Assembly: GCF_016907435.1 (NCBI RefSeq) | Contig: NZ_JAFBBZ010000001.1 | Coordinates: 3,410,001 to 3,474,000 of the forward strand | Source of the DNA: Nocardioides salarius | Lineage (GTDB): Bacteria > Actinomycetota > Actinomycetes > Propionibacteriales > Nocardioidaceae | Reading direction: 5' to 3' | DNA length: 64,000 bases | In this document: positions 36,824 to 47,543 of the stretch, piece after piece | Layout of the letters: each line of letters begins with the position of its first letter | How positions within the stretch are numbered: position 1 is the first letter of the stretch | Made by a program: the position numbers and the translations under genes | Notes under the pieces: generated by a model | The model's database searches: none | Told to the model about the DNA's origin: nothing | The model's input: only the letters and a program-made list of their open reading frames with translations

Positions 36824-39019
36824 GTGACGCGGAGCATCCGGATCGGCATCGACACCGGTGGCACCTTCACCGACGTGGTCGCCTTCGACGAGGTGTCGGG
36901 GGAGGTGGTGACCACCAAGACCCCGTCGACCCCGGCCAACCCCGCCGACGGCTTCCTGGCGGGCATCGACAAGGTGCTGGCCCTGCTGGGCCGCGGCGCC
37001 GGCGACGTCGACGCGGTCAGCCACGGCACCACGGTGGCCACCAACCAGCTGCTCGAGGGCAAGGTCGAGCGGCTGGGGTTCATCACCACCGAGGGCTACG
37101 AGGCGATGCTCGAGATCGCCCGCCAGTCGGTGCCCGACGGCTACGGCAACTCCTACTTCTGGGTCAAGCCCGACCGCATCGTGCCGCGCGACCTGGTCAA
37201 GGGCGTCGGCGGGCGGCTCGACCACACCGGCGCCGAGGTCCGTCCCTTCGACGCCGAGGGCGCGCGCCGGGTCGCCCGGTGGTTCCGCGAGCGGGGCGTC
37301 GACACCCTCGCGGTCTGCTTCCTGCACTCCTACGCCGACCCCGCCCACGAGGAGGCGATGCGCGAGGTGCTCGCCGAGGAGCACCCCGACGCGGTCGTGT
37401 CGATCTCCAGCCAGGTGCTGCGCGAGTACCGCGAGTACGAGCGGGCGATGACGACCCTCGTCGACGCGGCGGTCAAGCCGCGCCTGTCGGCGTACGTCGC
37501 CAACATCACCGAGCGGCTGCAGGGCCTCGGGGGGTCCACGGGGGACGGAGCCCCCCGGGCTCTGTCGTCGTCCGGGGGGTCCACGGGGGGCGGAGCCCCC
37601 CGGGCTCTGTCGTCGTCCGGGGGGTCCACGGGGGGCGGAGCCCCCCGTGCGTTTCCGTTCTACGTGATGAAGTCGAACGGCGGGGTGCTCTCGGCCGACG
37701 AGGTCGTTCACCAGCCGATCACCACCGTGCTGTCGGGGCCGGCCGCCGGTGCGCTCGGCGCCGCGATGATCGCCCAGGTCGCCGGCTTCGACCGGGTGCT
37801 GACCTCCGACGGCGGCGGCACCTCCACCGACGTCTCCGTCGTCATCGACGGCGAGCCGACCCTGACGACCGAGGGCTCGGTGGGCGCCTACCCCTCGAAG
37901 ATCCCGATGATCGACGTCGTGACGGTCGGGGCCGGCGGCGGCTCGATCGCCTGGCTCTCGCCCGAGGGCACGCTCAAGGTCGGCCCGCAGTCGGCGGGCG
38001 CCGACCCGGGCCCGCTGTGCTACGGCCGGGGCGGGCGCGAGGTGACGATCACCGACGCCCACGTCGTGCTCGGCCGCATCCCGCCCCACCTCCTGGGCGG
38101 CGAGATCCCGCTCGACGTCGACGCGGCCCGGGCCGGCGTCGAGGCGCTGGCCGAGCTGCTCGGGCTGAGCCCCGAGGCCTGTGCGTGCGGGGTCCTGGAG
38201 ATCTCGGCCTGGAACCAGGCCAACGCGCTGCGCCAGGTCACCGTCAAGCGGGGGCTCGACGTCCGCGACTTCACCCTCACCACGTTCGGCGGCTCCGGGT
38301 CGCTGCTGCTGTGCCGGCTGATGGACGTGCTGGGCATCGAGACGGTGCTGGTGCCGCCCGATCCCGGCAACGTCTCGGCCTTCGGGCTGCTCACCGTCGA
38401 CGTCAAGAACGACTACGTGCAGACCCACGTGCGCCTGGCCGAGCAGCTGGCCGCGGGCGACGTGGCCCGGGTCCTCGACGACCTCACCGCCCGGGCCGCC
38501 CGGGCGCTGCGCGGCGAGGGCTTCGACGAGACCGAGCACTGCTTCGTGCGCACCGCCGACCTGCGCTACTTCGGCCAGGCCTTCGAGGTCCGGGTGCCGG
38601 TGCCCGACGGCCCGGTCGACGAGACGACCCTCGGCGAGGTGGCCCGCGGCTTCCACGCCGAGCACCGCGCGCTCTACGGCTACGACTTCGCCGGCGACCC
38701 CACCCAGCAGGTCGAGTGGGTCAACCTGCGGGTCTCGGGCATCGGCCCGATCCGGCGCCCCGAGATCCGGCGGCACCCGGTGCCCGAGCCGCCACCGCCC
38801 GCCCCGGTCGCGTCGGGGCGGCGCCCGGTGTGCTTCGACGCGGCCGCGGCGTACGTCGACACCCCGGTGCACCAGCGCGCCGACCTGGCCCCGGGCACGG
38901 TCGTGACCGGGCCGGCCGTCCTGGAGGAGTTCGGGTCCACCGTGCCGCTGCACCCGGGCTTCACCGCCCGCGTCGACGAGCACCTCAACCTGGTCGTCAC
39001 CCGGGAGGGGACCCGATGA
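36824..39019 (+). CDS. hyuA: Hydantoinase/oxoprolinase subunit A (HyuA)
   Basis: A 731-residue ATP-dependent hydantoinase A-type subunit of the ASKHA ATPase fold. It has DTGGTFTD (10-17), SHGTTVATNQLL, the middle MKSNGGV and LSGPAAGALGA, DGGGTSTDVS and the C-terminal domain from ~530. With HyuB it would open a cyclic imide or amide with ATP hydrolysis; acetone/acetophenone carboxylase subunits share the fold. Residues ~236-275 are an in-frame insertion of three copies of GGSTGGGAPR-type peptide, encoded by a DNA palindrome repeated every 45 bp, lying between two conserved segments. GTG start; coupled to hyuB by ATGA. Confidence 0.87.
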   Translation: MTRSIRIGIDTGGTFTDVVAFDEVSGEVVTTKTPSTPANPADGFLAGIDKVLALLGRGAGDVDAVSHGTTVATNQLLEGKVERLGFITTEGYEAMLEIARQSVPDGYGNSYFWVKPDRIVPRDLVKGVGGRLDHTGAEVRPFDAEGARRVARWFRERGVDTLAVCFLHSYADPAHEEAMREVLAEEHPDAVVSISSQVLREYREYERAMTTLVDAAVKPRLSAYVANITERLQGLGGSTGDGAPRALSSSGGSTGGGAPRALSSSGGSTGGGAPRAFPFYVMKSNGGVLSADEVVHQPITTVLSGPAAGALGAAMIAQVAGFDRVLTSDGGGTSTDVSVVIDGEPTLTTEGSVGAYPSKIPMIDVVTVGAGGGSIAWLSPEGTLKVGPQSAGADPGPLCYGRGGREVTITDAHVVLGRIPPHLLGGEIPLDVDAARAGVEALAELLGLSPEACACGVLEISAWNQANALRQVTVKRGLDVRDFTLTTFGGSGSLLLCRLMDVLGIETVLVPPDPGNVSAFGLLTVDVKNDYVQTHVRLAEQLAAGDVARVLDDLTARAARALRGEGFDETEHCFVRTADLRYFGQAFEVRVPVPDGPVDETTLGEVARGFHAEHRALYGYDFAGDPTQQVEWVNLRVSGIGPIRRPEIRRHPVPEPPPPAPVASGRRPVCFDAAAAYVDTPVHQRADLAPGTVVTGPAVLEEFGSTVPLHPGFTARVDEHLNLVVTREGTR
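37529..37647. repeat. Three in-frame copies of a 29-bp palindromic element in hyuA
   Basis: Copies at 37529-37557, 37574-37602 and 37619-37647, with a 45-bp period. The second and third copies are identical and the first has one base change. The unit begins GGGGGGTCCACG and contains GGGGGGC-GGA-GCCCCCC, a strong hairpin. Each copy adds the peptide GGSTGGGAPR (or GGSTGDGAPR), with ALSSS spacers, and keeps the frame open. Confidence 0.9.
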
Positions 39020-40998
39020 GCCGCCGCGCACCCACCGACTTCCCCTTCGGCTTCCTCACCGCCGACCACGGGGCGAGCGCCGATCCGGTGCTCGTCGAGA
39101 TCGTCCAGGGCACGCTGGCCAGCGTCGAGGCCGAGGTCGAGACGGCCATCGCCCGCACCAGCCGCAGCCCGATGATCCGCGACGCCCACGACTTCCGCGC
39201 CGGCATCCACGACCGGCTGCTGCGCAAGCTCACCGGGCGCTCCTACTCGGCGCTGGTGCACCCGGTGGCGCGCGACTTCCCGGTCGAGCAGATGCGCGAG
39301 GGCGACGTCTTCTTCCACAACGACGTCTACCGCTCCGAGGGCGGCATCGGGCACCTGCCCGACCTGTGCGTCACCGTTCCTGTGTTCAGCAGAGGACCCT
39401 CCGCGGATGCCTCTGGGGGGTCCACGGGGGGCGGAGCCCCCCGTGTGGTCGCGTTCGTGCAGGCCTTCGGCCACCACGACGACATCGGGGGAGCGGTGCC
39501 GGGCTCGATGCCCTCGGGCGCGACCAGCGTCTTCGAGGAGGGCCTGATGGTGCCGCCGATCAAGCTGTGGGACGCGGGGGTGCCCAACCGCGCGGCGCTG
39601 GCGATCATGACCCGCAACTCGCGGATGCCCGAGTCGCTGGCCGCCGACCTCGACGCCGAGTGCTCGGCCTGCCTGATGGGGGCCCGTCGGCTGGGCGAGC
39701 TGTTCGACCGCTACGGCGTCGAGGTCGTGGAGTCGGCCTTCGACGCGATCATCGACCGCACCACCACGACGTACCGCCGCGAGGTCCTGGGCCGGATCCC
39801 CGTCGGGTCGTGGACGTGGGAGGACTACGCCGAGCACGACGGCGTCGACGAGCCGCGGCTGCACACCCAGCGGATCACCCTGACCCGCACCCCCGCCGAC
39901 GACCCCGACGGCGAGCGGCTGGTCATCGACTTCGACGGCACCGGCCCGCAGGCCCGGGGCCCGATCAACCACTGCGGCGACTACTCCGACGGCGTGTTCT
40001 TGAAGAAGTGGCTGGCCCCGGTGCTGCGCAACCTCGCCGCGACGCCCGAGCGGATGGCCGAGCTCGACGTCAACGAGGGCGTGGTGCCGCTCATCGAGAT
40101 GCGCTTCCCCGAGCCGGGCACCCTGCTCACGCCGGTCTTCCCGGCCCCGACCAACGCCCGCACCTTCGTCATCCTGCGCCTGCTGGGCGTGCTCGCCGGG
40201 GCGGTGGCCAAGGCGGTGGACGGCCAGATGCCCGCCGACCAGGAGACGATCCGCTACACCGGCGTCTACGGCGACGACGCCGAGGGCCGTCCCTACCTGA
40301 TGCGCGAGGTCCTGGGCGGCGGCTCGGGCGGGCGCCCGCACGGCGACGGCGAGGACACCATCCACGTCGTGCCCGACTCCCGCAACCTGCCCACCGAGTT
40401 CACCGAGGCCCGCTTCCCGTTCCTGGTCGAGCGGCTCTCGCTGGCCGTCGACAGCGGCGGCGCCGGGAGGTTCCGCGGCGGGCTGGGCTACGAGAAGCAC
40501 GTGCGGATGCTGCGTGACGCGCACTTCATGTCGATCGCCGACCGCTCCATCCTCGCCTGCTGGGGGGTCCGCGGCGGGCTCGCGGGCGCGCCGTTCCAGG
40601 TCACCATCGACCCCGGGGGCCCGCACGAGCGCGAGGTCGACGCGCTGGCCGACGCCGAGCCGGTGCGCGCCGGCGAGGTGATCCGCATCCGCACCACCGG
40701 TGGCGGCGGCTGGGGCGACCCGCTGGAGCGCGACCCGGCGCTGGTGGTGCGCGACGTGGTCTGGCGCAAGGTCTCGCCCGAGGCCGCGCTGGCGGCGTAC
40801 GGCGTGGTGCTGACCGGGTCGCTCGACGAGCCCGGTCACCGGCTGGGCCACGACGCGGACGCGACGCGGGCCGAGCGCGCCGCGCGCCCACCGCGGGGCC
40901 CGGCGTTCTTCGACCGGGGCCCCGGCTACGCCTCGCTCGCCGGCGGGGCCGCGCACGCCGACGTCGACCTGGTGGGGCCGCCAGCCGACCTGGGATGA
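39016..40998 (+). CDS. hyuB: Hydantoinase/oxoprolinase subunit B (HyuB)
   Basis: A 660-residue HyuB-type subunit: DPVLVEIVQGTL (~24-35), GDVFFHNDVYRSEGGIGHLPD, FGHHDDIGG, DFDGTGPQARGPINH, PAPTNAR and the Gly-rich RTTGGGGWGDP near the C-terminus. It forms the hydrolase with HyuA. Residues ~125-143 (SRGPSADASGGSTGGGAPR) are an insertion holding one copy of the same 29-bp element seen in hyuA. It splits a segment that in relatives runs directly from VTVPVF to VAFVQAFGHHDD, as I recall. Full length otherwise. Confidence 0.87.
   Translation: MSRRAPTDFPFGFLTADHGASADPVLVEIVQGTLASVEAEVETAIARTSRSPMIRDAHDFRAGIHDRLLRKLTGRSYSALVHPVARDFPVEQMREGDVFFHNDVYRSEGGIGHLPDLCVTVPVFSRGPSADASGGSTGGGAPRVVAFVQAFGHHDDIGGAVPGSMPSGATSVFEEGLMVPPIKLWDAGVPNRAALAIMTRNSRMPESLAADLDAECSACLMGARRLGELFDRYGVEVVESAFDAIIDRTTTTYRREVLGRIPVGSWTWEDYAEHDGVDEPRLHTQRITLTRTPADDPDGERLVIDFDGTGPQARGPINHCGDYSDGVFLKKWLAPVLRNLAATPERMAELDVNEGVVPLIEMRFPEPGTLLTPVFPAPTNARTFVILRLLGVLAGAVAKAVDGQMPADQETIRYTGVYGDDAEGRPYLMREVLGGGSGGRPHGDGEDTIHVVPDSRNLPTEFTEARFPFLVERLSLAVDSGGAGRFRGGLGYEKHVRMLRDAHFMSIADRSILACWGVRGGLAGAPFQVTIDPGGPHEREVDALADAEPVRAGEVIRIRTTGGGGWGDPLERDPALVVRDVVWRKVSPEAALAAYGVVLTGSLDEPGHRLGHDADATRAERAARPPRGPAFFDRGPGYASLAGGAAHADVDLVGPPADLG
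39415..39443. repeat. Single in-frame copy of the 29-bp palindromic element in hyuB
   Basis: Identical to copies two and three in hyuA and in the same reading phase (GGSTGGGAPR). Extending the hairpin gives CACGGGGGGC-GGA-GCCCCCCGTG. Confidence 0.9.
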
Positions 40999-41154
40999 TC
41001 AGCCCTCCCTAGCGCACCGCCCGCCGATTGCGCAAGTAATCTCGTCGATTGCTGAGACAATGCATTAATTTTCTGTTTCCTCCCACCAGAGGCGGCGATC
41101 TTCGGCCAGGGTGACGGTCTGGGACGCCGATGGGTGGGGTCCCCCGTCAGAGAA

Positions 41155-44145
41155 ATGAGCACATCTGTGAGGACAACACGCGCGCTGGTCGCCCCGCTGG
41201 GCCTGGCCCTCGCCGCCACCACCGCCCTGGCCGGCTCGGGCCTGCCTGCTGCGGCCGACCCCACGTCGGCGCCCCGCTTCGACCAGAGCAGCGGCCGTGG
41301 CCCCGCCAGCGCCACCCGGGTCGAGGAGCCGACCAAGGCGGAGATCGTCCAGCGCGCCGCCGAGACGGCCGTCGCCGGCGACCCGATCGAGATGCCGACC
41401 TCCTACCCCTACCAGCCCGCGCTGCGCCTCTACCGCGACAACCCCGACGACGCGGCGCACACCGCCGAGCTGATGGGCCACCCGGAGATCGCACCCAAGC
41501 TGATGGAGCTGATGGCGAGGAGCGACCGGGTCTCCGCCCAGGTGGTGGGCCAGTCCACCGAGGGCCGCGACCTCTACCTGGTGACCGTGACCGCCCCGGA
41601 GCGCGAGCAGGACACCGCCCAGCAGACCGCCTGGCGCGAGGCCATCAAGAACGACCCGGCCGCCGCGGCTGACGACGCCGAGCTCCTCGCGCAGTACAAG
41701 ACCCCCGTGTGGATGAGCCACAACATCCACGGCAACGAGTGGGAGGGCACCGATGCTGCGATGCAGTACATCGAGTACCTGGCCACCGCGCCGATGTCGG
41801 AGGTCGGCAGCATCCTGCGCAACAACCGGCTCTACTTCTCCCCGTCGCTCAACCCCGACGGGCGCACCGGCGCCACCCGGGCGACCGCGCTGGGCCTGGA
41901 CCCCAACCGCGACCTGATCACCAACCAGACCCCCGAGACGCGCTCGTTCATCCGCACCGCCCAGGCCGTCCAGGCGCTCTACGCCGCCGACTTCCACGGC
42001 TACACCCGGGTGCTGCAGATCGAGCCGGCCGGCCCGCCGCACGGCTCGAACTACGAGTTCGACCTGATCCTGCCGCACAACTACGCCATGGCGCTCAAGG
42101 TCGAGCAGGACGTCGTCGACGCGGCGATCCCCGGCAACACCTACCGCAACGTCGAGACCGGCGAGATCGTCACGGAGATCACCGACGAGGCGACCGCCCA
42201 CATCAAGATCCCCTACCGCGACACCCCGTCCGGGTGGGACGACTTCCCGCCCATCTTCACCGCCCAGTACGCCGCGTTCTACGGCGCGGCGACGACCACG
42301 GTCGAGCTGCCCCTGACGCGGGGAGCCAGCGGTGGTCGCCAGACCCCCGAGCGTGCGGCGGTCAACACCGCGGTCGCCGTGCAGACCCTGGAGAGCATGG
42401 TCGACTACCTCAACGACCCCACCACGGCCCGCGAGATGCTCGAGAACCAGATCGAGACCTTCCGCCGCGGCGTGGCCGGCGAGCCCAAGGTGTCGCTGAC
42501 CGGCGAGAACATCGCCGAGGTGCCCGGCCCCGACCAGTGGAAGGACCTCTGGGACGTCGCCGACGACCAGGAGCCGGTGACCCTGCCGCGCGCCTACGTG
42601 ATCCCGGTCGGCGAGGGCCAGCGCTCCACGAGCGACGCGACCTCGCTGGTCGAGCAGCTGCTGCTGCACGAGATCGAGGTCGGCACCCTCGACGCCGACA
42701 CCACGATCGGTGGCACGACCTACCCCGCCGGCTCCTACGTGGTCGACATGCACCAGCCGCTGCGCGGGCTGGCCAACAGCCTGCTCGACCTCGGCGACGA
42801 CATCTCCAGCAAGCTGCCGACGATGTACGACGTCTCCGCGTGGAGCTACGCCTACCTCTGGGGCGCCGACGTCGACAAGGTCGGCCTGACCACCGAGGCG
42901 CCCGTGGGCGCCACGACCCCGGTCAGCGCCCCCACGGACGCCACCTCCGTGCCCTCGACGCCGAGCCACACCACCTTCGACGTCGCCGGGGTCGTGGACT
43001 TCCAGGCGCTGAACTCGCTGCTCGAGGACAGCGTGCCGGTCTCGATGCTGGCCGACGGCTCGGTCGTCGTCGGTGTCGACGACTTCGACGCCGCCGCCGA
43101 CGTGGCCCGCGAGCACGGCATCGTCCTCGAGGCCGCCACCCCGGCCGACCTCGACGCCCTCGACGACGAGACCACCGCCGCGCTCAGCGACCTGACCATC
43201 GGCTACGTCGGCTCCCAGGACGACCGGCTCTCGCTGACCGAGCTCGGCTTCGACGACCTCGTGCAGCTCTCCTCGAGCACGCTCGAGGCCGACCCGTCGC
43301 TGATGGACGACGTCGACGTGCTGTGGGTGGCCTCCACCTTCAACCCCGCGGCCGGCTCGGCAGCCCGGGCGGCGGTGCAGTCCTTCGTCGACGAGGGTGG
43401 TGCGCTGCTCGGGCGCACCAACCGCGGCTTCGAGGCGGCTGTCTCCTTCGGCCTGATGAGCGGCGCGGTCGTCAACGGCAACGGGTCGGGCAACGGCATC
43501 GTGGCCGTCGACACCCCCGACGGCTCGGTGCTGGCGCCCTACGCCCAGGACCACGCCTTCATCTACCCGGCCTACTCCTTCACCGGTCTCGGTGAGGGCG
43601 TCACCGTCGAGCAGGCCTACGACGCCGAGCAGCCGTTCCTGGCCGGCCACTGGCGCGCCACCAACGCGACCAACGGCCCCGAGTCCGCGGCCGGCAACGC
43701 CTCGGTGGTCTCCTCCGAGAACGCCGAGACGGGCGCCAAGTCGCTGGTCTTCGGCACCTCGGTCTTCTTCCGCACCCACCCCAAGGGCGGCCTCAGCCAG
43801 GCCGCCCGGGCACTGATGTGGGCCGCGCCGGCCGGTGAGGCGGTCGAGGCCCCCGAGGCGGTCCGGCCCGACTCGGTGACCACGCTCGAGGCGGAGGCCA
43901 AGAACCAGCGCAAGGCGGTCGTGACCGTCGGCGTCGAGATCGACGGGGCCCCCGGCACCGGCACCGTGGTCGTCAAGGACAGGGGCGAGCGCGTCGACGT
44001 GCTCACCCTCGAGCCCGGCGACGACGGCACCGTCACGGTGACCCTGAAGCTCGGCACGGGACGCCACAAGCTGAAGGCCGTGCGCAAGGGCGACGACGTC
44101 GCCAAGCGCAGCGTCTCGGCCCCCGTGGTGCTGCGCCTGGGCTGA
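41155..44145 (+). CDS. Secreted M14-family zinc carboxypeptidase
   Basis: A 996-residue secreted peptidase. The signal peptide is ~1-35 (basic start, Ala/Leu core, cleavage near PAAAD). The M14 zinc ligands are His192 and Glu195 in NIHGNEW and His281 in DFHGYT; Glu384 in TTTVELP is the likely catalytic base. A long C-terminal region (~550-900) resembles a glutamine-amidotransferase-like/Rossmann domain seen in large actinobacterial M14 proteins, followed by a small beta-rich end (~905-996). The ATG at 41155 is used; an upstream GTG at 41134 is less likely because it would spoil the signal peptide. It lies within the island but has no obvious catabolic link. Confidence 0.88.
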   Translation: MSTSVRTTRALVAPLGLALAATTALAGSGLPAAADPTSAPRFDQSSGRGPASATRVEEPTKAEIVQRAAETAVAGDPIEMPTSYPYQPALRLYRDNPDDAAHTAELMGHPEIAPKLMELMARSDRVSAQVVGQSTEGRDLYLVTVTAPEREQDTAQQTAWREAIKNDPAAAADDAELLAQYKTPVWMSHNIHGNEWEGTDAAMQYIEYLATAPMSEVGSILRNNRLYFSPSLNPDGRTGATRATALGLDPNRDLITNQTPETRSFIRTAQAVQALYAADFHGYTRVLQIEPAGPPHGSNYEFDLILPHNYAMALKVEQDVVDAAIPGNTYRNVETGEIVTEITDEATAHIKIPYRDTPSGWDDFPPIFTAQYAAFYGAATTTVELPLTRGASGGRQTPERAAVNTAVAVQTLESMVDYLNDPTTAREMLENQIETFRRGVAGEPKVSLTGENIAEVPGPDQWKDLWDVADDQEPVTLPRAYVIPVGEGQRSTSDATSLVEQLLLHEIEVGTLDADTTIGGTTYPAGSYVVDMHQPLRGLANSLLDLGDDISSKLPTMYDVSAWSYAYLWGADVDKVGLTTEAPVGATTPVSAPTDATSVPSTPSHTTFDVAGVVDFQALNSLLEDSVPVSMLADGSVVVGVDDFDAAADVAREHGIVLEAATPADLDALDDETTAALSDLTIGYVGSQDDRLSLTELGFDDLVQLSSSTLEADPSLMDDVDVLWVASTFNPAAGSAARAAVQSFVDEGGALLGRTNRGFEAAVSFGLMSGAVVNGNGSGNGIVAVDTPDGSVLAPYAQDHAFIYPAYSFTGLGEGVTVEQAYDAEQPFLAGHWRATNATNGPESAAGNASVVSSENAETGAKSLVFGTSVFFRTHPKGGLSQAARALMWAAPAGEAVEAPEAVRPDSVTTLEAEAKNQRKAVVTVGVEIDGAPGTGTVVVKDRGERVDVLTLEPGDDGTVTVTLKLGTGRHKLKAVRKGDDVAKRSVSAPVVLRLG

Positions 44146-44164
44146 GCCCCGAGCACCAGATGAC

Positions 44165-44203
44165 GACGGACCCGCTTGGCAACTCCTGCCAGGCGGGTCC
44201 GTC
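44165..44203 (+). terminator. Intrinsic terminator after M14 peptidase
   Basis: A 17-pair stem with one wobble: GACGGACCCGC (44165-44175) pairs with 44193-44203, continued by TGGCA/TGCCA, with a 5-base loop. It isolates the peptidase from the carbamate kinase gene. Confidence 0.8.
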
Positions 44204-44258
44204 CATCGTGGTGGCAACGCACGGTGCCCGCCCCGGGCGTCGTCCCTAGGGTCGGGGC

Positions 44259-45200
44259 ATGAGGGTCCTGGTCGCGCTCGGCGGCAACGCGATGACCGGG
44301 CCCGACGGCTCGGCGCGACCCGGCGACCAGATCGCCGCCGCCCGGGGGGCCGCCGCCGCCGTGGCCGCCCTGGTCGCCGCGGGCCACCAGGTGCTGCTCA
44401 CCCACGGCAACGGCCCCCAGGTCGGCAACCTGCTGGTCAAGAACGAGCTGGCGGCGAGCGCGGTGCCGCCGGTGCCGCTCGACTGGTGCGGCGCGCAGAC
44501 CCAGGCCACGCTCGGCTTCGTGCTCGTGAACGCCCTCGAGGCGGCCCTGGCCGAGCGCGGCCTCTCCACCCCGACGGCAGCCCTGGTCACCCGCACCCTG
44601 GTCGAGCGCGACGACCCCTGCTGGGCGCGGCCCACCAAGCCCATCGGCCGCTTCCTTCCCGAGACCGACGCCCGGGTGCTCGTCGAGCACGGCGAGACCT
44701 GGGAGCCCCGCGGCGAGCGCGGGTGGCGCCGGGTGGTCGCCTCGCCCGAGCCGGTGCAGGTCCTCGACGCGCCGGCGGCCGCCGCCCTCGCGGCCGCGGG
44801 GTACGTCGTCGTGGTCGCCGGCGGCGGGGGAGTGCCGGTGGTGCGGGAGGCCGACGGCAGCCTGCGCGGCGTCGAGGCCGTCGTCGACAAGGACCTGGCC
44901 GCGGCCGTGCTGGCCCGGGCCCTGGGCGCCGACGTCCTCGTCATCGGCACCGACGTGCCCGCCGCGGTGCTCGGCTTCGAGGGCCCCGACCCGCGCCCGC
45001 TGGGACGGGTCGACACCCGGGCGCTGCGCGCCCACGCCGCCGAGGGCCACTTCGCCAGCGGCTCGATGGGCCCCAAGGTCGAGGCCGCCTGCCGCTTCGT
45101 CGAGGCCGGGGGCCGGCACGCCGCGATCACCGACCTCGCCCACCTCGTGCCCGCCGCCGAGGGCGGCGCCGGCACCGTCGTCGTACCCACCCGTCCCTGA
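44259..45200 (+). CDS. Carbamate kinase
   Basis: A 313-residue carbamate kinase of the amino-acid-kinase fold: VALGGNAM (~4-11), [10 protein letters not shown] (~48-57), [33 protein letters not shown] and the C-terminal [10 protein letters not shown]. It makes ATP from carbamoyl phosphate and ADP in catabolic use. No arginine deiminase or ornithine carbamoyltransferase is nearby. The partner that supplies carbamoyl phosphate is inferred to be the FdrA/DUF1116/DUF2877 trio at the other end of the island; E. coli likewise keeps a carbamate kinase beside that trio. It is followed after 11 bp by the ring-opening amidohydrolase. Confidence 0.93.
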   Translation: MRVLVALGGNAMTGPDGSARPGDQIAAARGAAAAVAALVAAGHQVLLTHGNGPQVGNLLVKNELAASAVPPVPLDWCGAQTQATLGFVLVNALEAALAERGLSTPTAALVTRTLVERDDPCWARPTKPIGRFLPETDARVLVEHGETWEPRGERGWRRVVASPEPVQVLDAPAAAALAAAGYVVVVAGGGGVPVVREADGSLRGVEAVVDKDLAAAVLARALGADVLVIGTDVPAAVLGFEGPDPRPLGRVDTRALRAHAAEGHFASGSMGPKVEAACRFVEAGGRHAAITDLAHLVPAAEGGAGTVVVPTRP

Positions 45201-45211
45201 GAGGAACCGCC

Positions 45212-46324
45212 ATGCCGCACGCCATCGAGGTCCGCAAGGTCCCGATCCACTCCGTCGCCGACGCCAGCGAGCTGGAGAGGCTGCTCGACGAGGGGGTGCT
45301 CGAGGCCTCGCGCGTCGTCGCGATCATCGGCAAGACCGAGGGCAACGGCGGCGTCAACGACTACACCCGCATCATCGCCGACCGTGCCTTCCGCGAGGTG
45401 CTGGTCGCGCGCGGCGCCGCGCCCGAGGCCGTCGCCCAGGTGCCGATCGTGTGGTCCGGCGGCACCGACGGTGTGATCAGCCCGCACGCGACGATCTTCG
45501 CGACCCTGCCGGAGGGGGCCGTCGAGCCGCCCCGGGACCCCCAGGAGAAGCGGCTGACGGTCGGCTTCGCCATGAGCGAGGTGCTGGCCCCCGAGGAGAT
45601 CGGCCGGGCCGGGATGGTCACCAAGGTGGCCGACGCGGTGCGGGTGGCGATGGAGCGGGCCGGCATCAGCGACCCCGCCGACGTGCACTACGTGCAGACC
45701 AAGACCCCGCTGCTGACGCTGAGCACCATCGCCGACGCCAAGGCGCGCGGCCACGACGTGTTCACCGAGGACACGCTCTACTCGATGGACGTCTCCAACG
45801 GCGGCACCGCGCTGGGCGTCGCCGTGGCCCTCGGAGAGATCGAGATGCCCGCCGACGAGCAGGTGCTCAAGGACCGCTCGCTCTACTCCTCGGTGGCCTC
45901 CTGCTCCTCGGGCGTCGAGCTCGACCGCGCCCAGGTGGTGGTGGTCGGCAACGCGGCCGGGGTCGGTGGCCGCTACCGCATCGGCCACTCGGTGATGCGC
46001 GACGCCCTCGACGCCGACGGGCTGTGGGAGGCGATCCGCGACGCCGGGCTCGACCTGCCCGAGCGCCCGCACCACAGCGACCTCGACGGCCGCCTGGTCA
46101 ACCTGTTCCTCAAGTGCGAGGCGTCGCAGGACGGCACCGTGCGCGGTCGTCGCAACGCGATGCTCGACGACTCCGACGTGCACTGGCACCGCCAGATCAA
46201 GGCCGCCGTGGGTGGGGTCACCGCCGCCGTCACCGGCGACCCCGCCGTCTTCGTCTCCGTCTCCGCCGCCCACCAGGGTCCTGACGGCGGCGGGCCCGTC
46301 GCGGCGATCGTCGACCTGGGCTGA
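45212..46324 (+). CDS. Ring-opening amidohydrolase (barbiturase/cyanuric acid hydrolase family)
   Basis: A 370-residue member of the small three-repeat family of barbiturase and cyanuric acid amidohydrolase. Repeat serines are visible in [14 protein letters not shown] (Ser82), in ASCSSGVEL and in SVSAAHQG, which precedes the diagnostic [17 protein letters not shown] is also typical. It hydrolyses a cyclic ureide: barbiturate to ureidomalonate or cyanurate to carboxybiuret. Sequence alone does not separate the two, but the uracil permease and hydroxylase favour barbiturate. GAGAGG precedes the ATG. It is in an operon with carbamate kinase. Confidence 0.9.
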   Translation: MPHAIEVRKVPIHSVADASELERLLDEGVLEASRVVAIIGKTEGNGGVNDYTRIIADRAFREVLVARGAAPEAVAQVPIVWSGGTDGVISPHATIFATLPEGAVEPPRDPQEKRLTVGFAMSEVLAPEEIGRAGMVTKVADAVRVAMERAGISDPADVHYVQTKTPLLTLSTIADAKARGHDVFTEDTLYSMDVSNGGTALGVAVALGEIEMPADEQVLKDRSLYSSVASCSSGVELDRAQVVVVGNAAGVGGRYRIGHSVMRDALDADGLWEAIRDAGLDLPERPHHSDLDGRLVNLFLKCEASQDGTVRGRRNAMLDDSDVHWHRQIKAAVGGVTAAVTGDPAVFVSVSAAHQGPDGGGPVAAIVDLG

Positions 46325-46331
46325 GCCGCGA

Positions 46332-47486
46332 TCAGGAGTCGAGCCAGGCCTTGACGGCCTCGGTGTGCTCGCCGAGCCGTGGCGGGGGCAGGTGCGTGGA
46401 GCGTCCGCCCGAGTGGGCGGCGTCGTCGAAGCGCAGCGGCGACCCCGGCAGCCGGAGGCGGCCCAGGGTGGGGTGCTCGACGTCGAGCAGCAGGCCCTGC
46501 GAGCGGGTCTGCTCCCAGGCGTAGACGTCGTCGAGGGTGCGCACCTTGCCGCTGGGCACCCCGGCGGTGGCCAGCACCTCGAGCCAGTGCTCGGCGGGGT
46601 CGGTCGCGAAGTGCGCCTCGAGCAGGCCGGTCAGCGCGTCGCGGTGCGCCACCCGGTCGGCGTTGGTGGCGAAGCGGGGGTCGGTGGCGTCGAGGTCGAG
46701 CGCCGCGCAGAGGGCACGCCAGAGCCCCTCGGAGCCGCAGGCGATCTGGATCGCCGCGGTGCCGGTCTCGAAGAGCCCGTAGGGCGAGATCGAGGGGTGG
46801 TGGGCACCGGCCGGTCCCGGCACCTCGCCGGCCACGGTCCAGCGGGTGCCCTGGAAGGCGTGCACCCCCACCATGCCGGCCAGCAGCGAGGTGCGCACGA
46901 CCCGTCCGCGACCGGTGCGCTCGCGCTCGTGCAGCGCGGCCAGCACGCCGAAGGCGCCGTTCATGCCGGCGACCAGGTCGGCGATCGGCACCCCGACCTT
47001 GGTGGGGGTCCCGCTGCCGGTCAGCGACATCAGCCCGCCCTCGCCCTGCGCGATCTGGTCGTAGCCGGCGCGCTGCGCCTCGGGGCCGTCGTGGCCGAAG
47101 CCGGTGATCGAGAGCACCACCAGGCGCGGGTTGAGCGCGTGCAGCCGCTCGGTGCCGAAGCCCAGGCGCTCCAGCACCCCGCCCCGGTAGTTCTCCATCA
47201 GCACGTCGGCCCGCTCGACCAGGCGGGCCAGCACCTGCGAGTCCGCGGGGTCCTTGAGGTCGAGGACCACCGACTCCTTGTTGCGGTTGGCGGAGAGGAA
47301 GTACGTCGACTCGCGCGCCTCGTCGGGTCCCACGAACGGCGGTCCCCAGGCGCGGGTGTCGTCGCCGGCGGGCGGCTCGACCTTGATCACCCGGGCACCC
47401 TGGTCGGCCAGCATCATCGCCGCGTGCGGCCCGGCCAGCGCGCGGGTCAGGTCGATCACGATCACGTCGCTCAGGGGGCCGTCCAT
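46332..47486 (-). CDS. Class III CoA-transferase (CaiB/BaiF family)
   Basis: A 384-residue CoA-transferase: VIDLTRALAGPHAAMMLADQGARVIKVE N-terminus, NRNKESVVLDLKDP, YDQIAQGEGGLMSLTG with the catalytic Asp (~137), and a C-terminal small domain. It moves CoA between carboxylic acids. Convergent with the amidohydrolase (7-bp gap) and divergent from adnA with 57 bp between starts. In the proposed route it could activate malonate to malonyl-CoA, but the substrate is not readable from the sequence. Confidence 0.88.
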   Translation of the reverse strand: MDGPLSDVIVIDLTRALAGPHAAMMLADQGARVIKVEPPAGDDTRAWGPPFVGPDEARESTYFLSANRNKESVVLDLKDPADSQVLARLVERADVLMENYRGGVLERLGFGTERLHALNPRLVVLSITGFGHDGPEAQRAGYDQIAQGEGGLMSLTGSGTPTKVGVPIADLVAGMNGAFGVLAALHERERTGRGRVVRTSLLAGMVGVHAFQGTRWTVAGEVPGPAGAHHPSISPYGLFETGTAAIQIACGSEGLWRALCAALDLDATDPRFATNADRVAHRDALTGLLEAHFATDPAEHWLEVLATAGVPSGKVRTLDDVYAWEQTRSQGLLLDVEHPTLGRLRLPGSPLRFDDAAHSGGRSTHLPPPRLGEHTEAVKAWLDS

Positions 47487-47543
47487 GCGCCGAGCCTGCC
47501 ACGCCGGGCCGGGCCGCGGCGGCTGTCGGTGCCGGGTGGTCGA

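Noticed and set aside
41028..41076. TTG-N-CAA motifs (TTGCGCAA, TTGCTGAGACAA) as PucR sites before the M14 peptidase
   Set aside because: Their spacing and cores differ from the pair at 21857-21900; with such short half-sites this could be chance.
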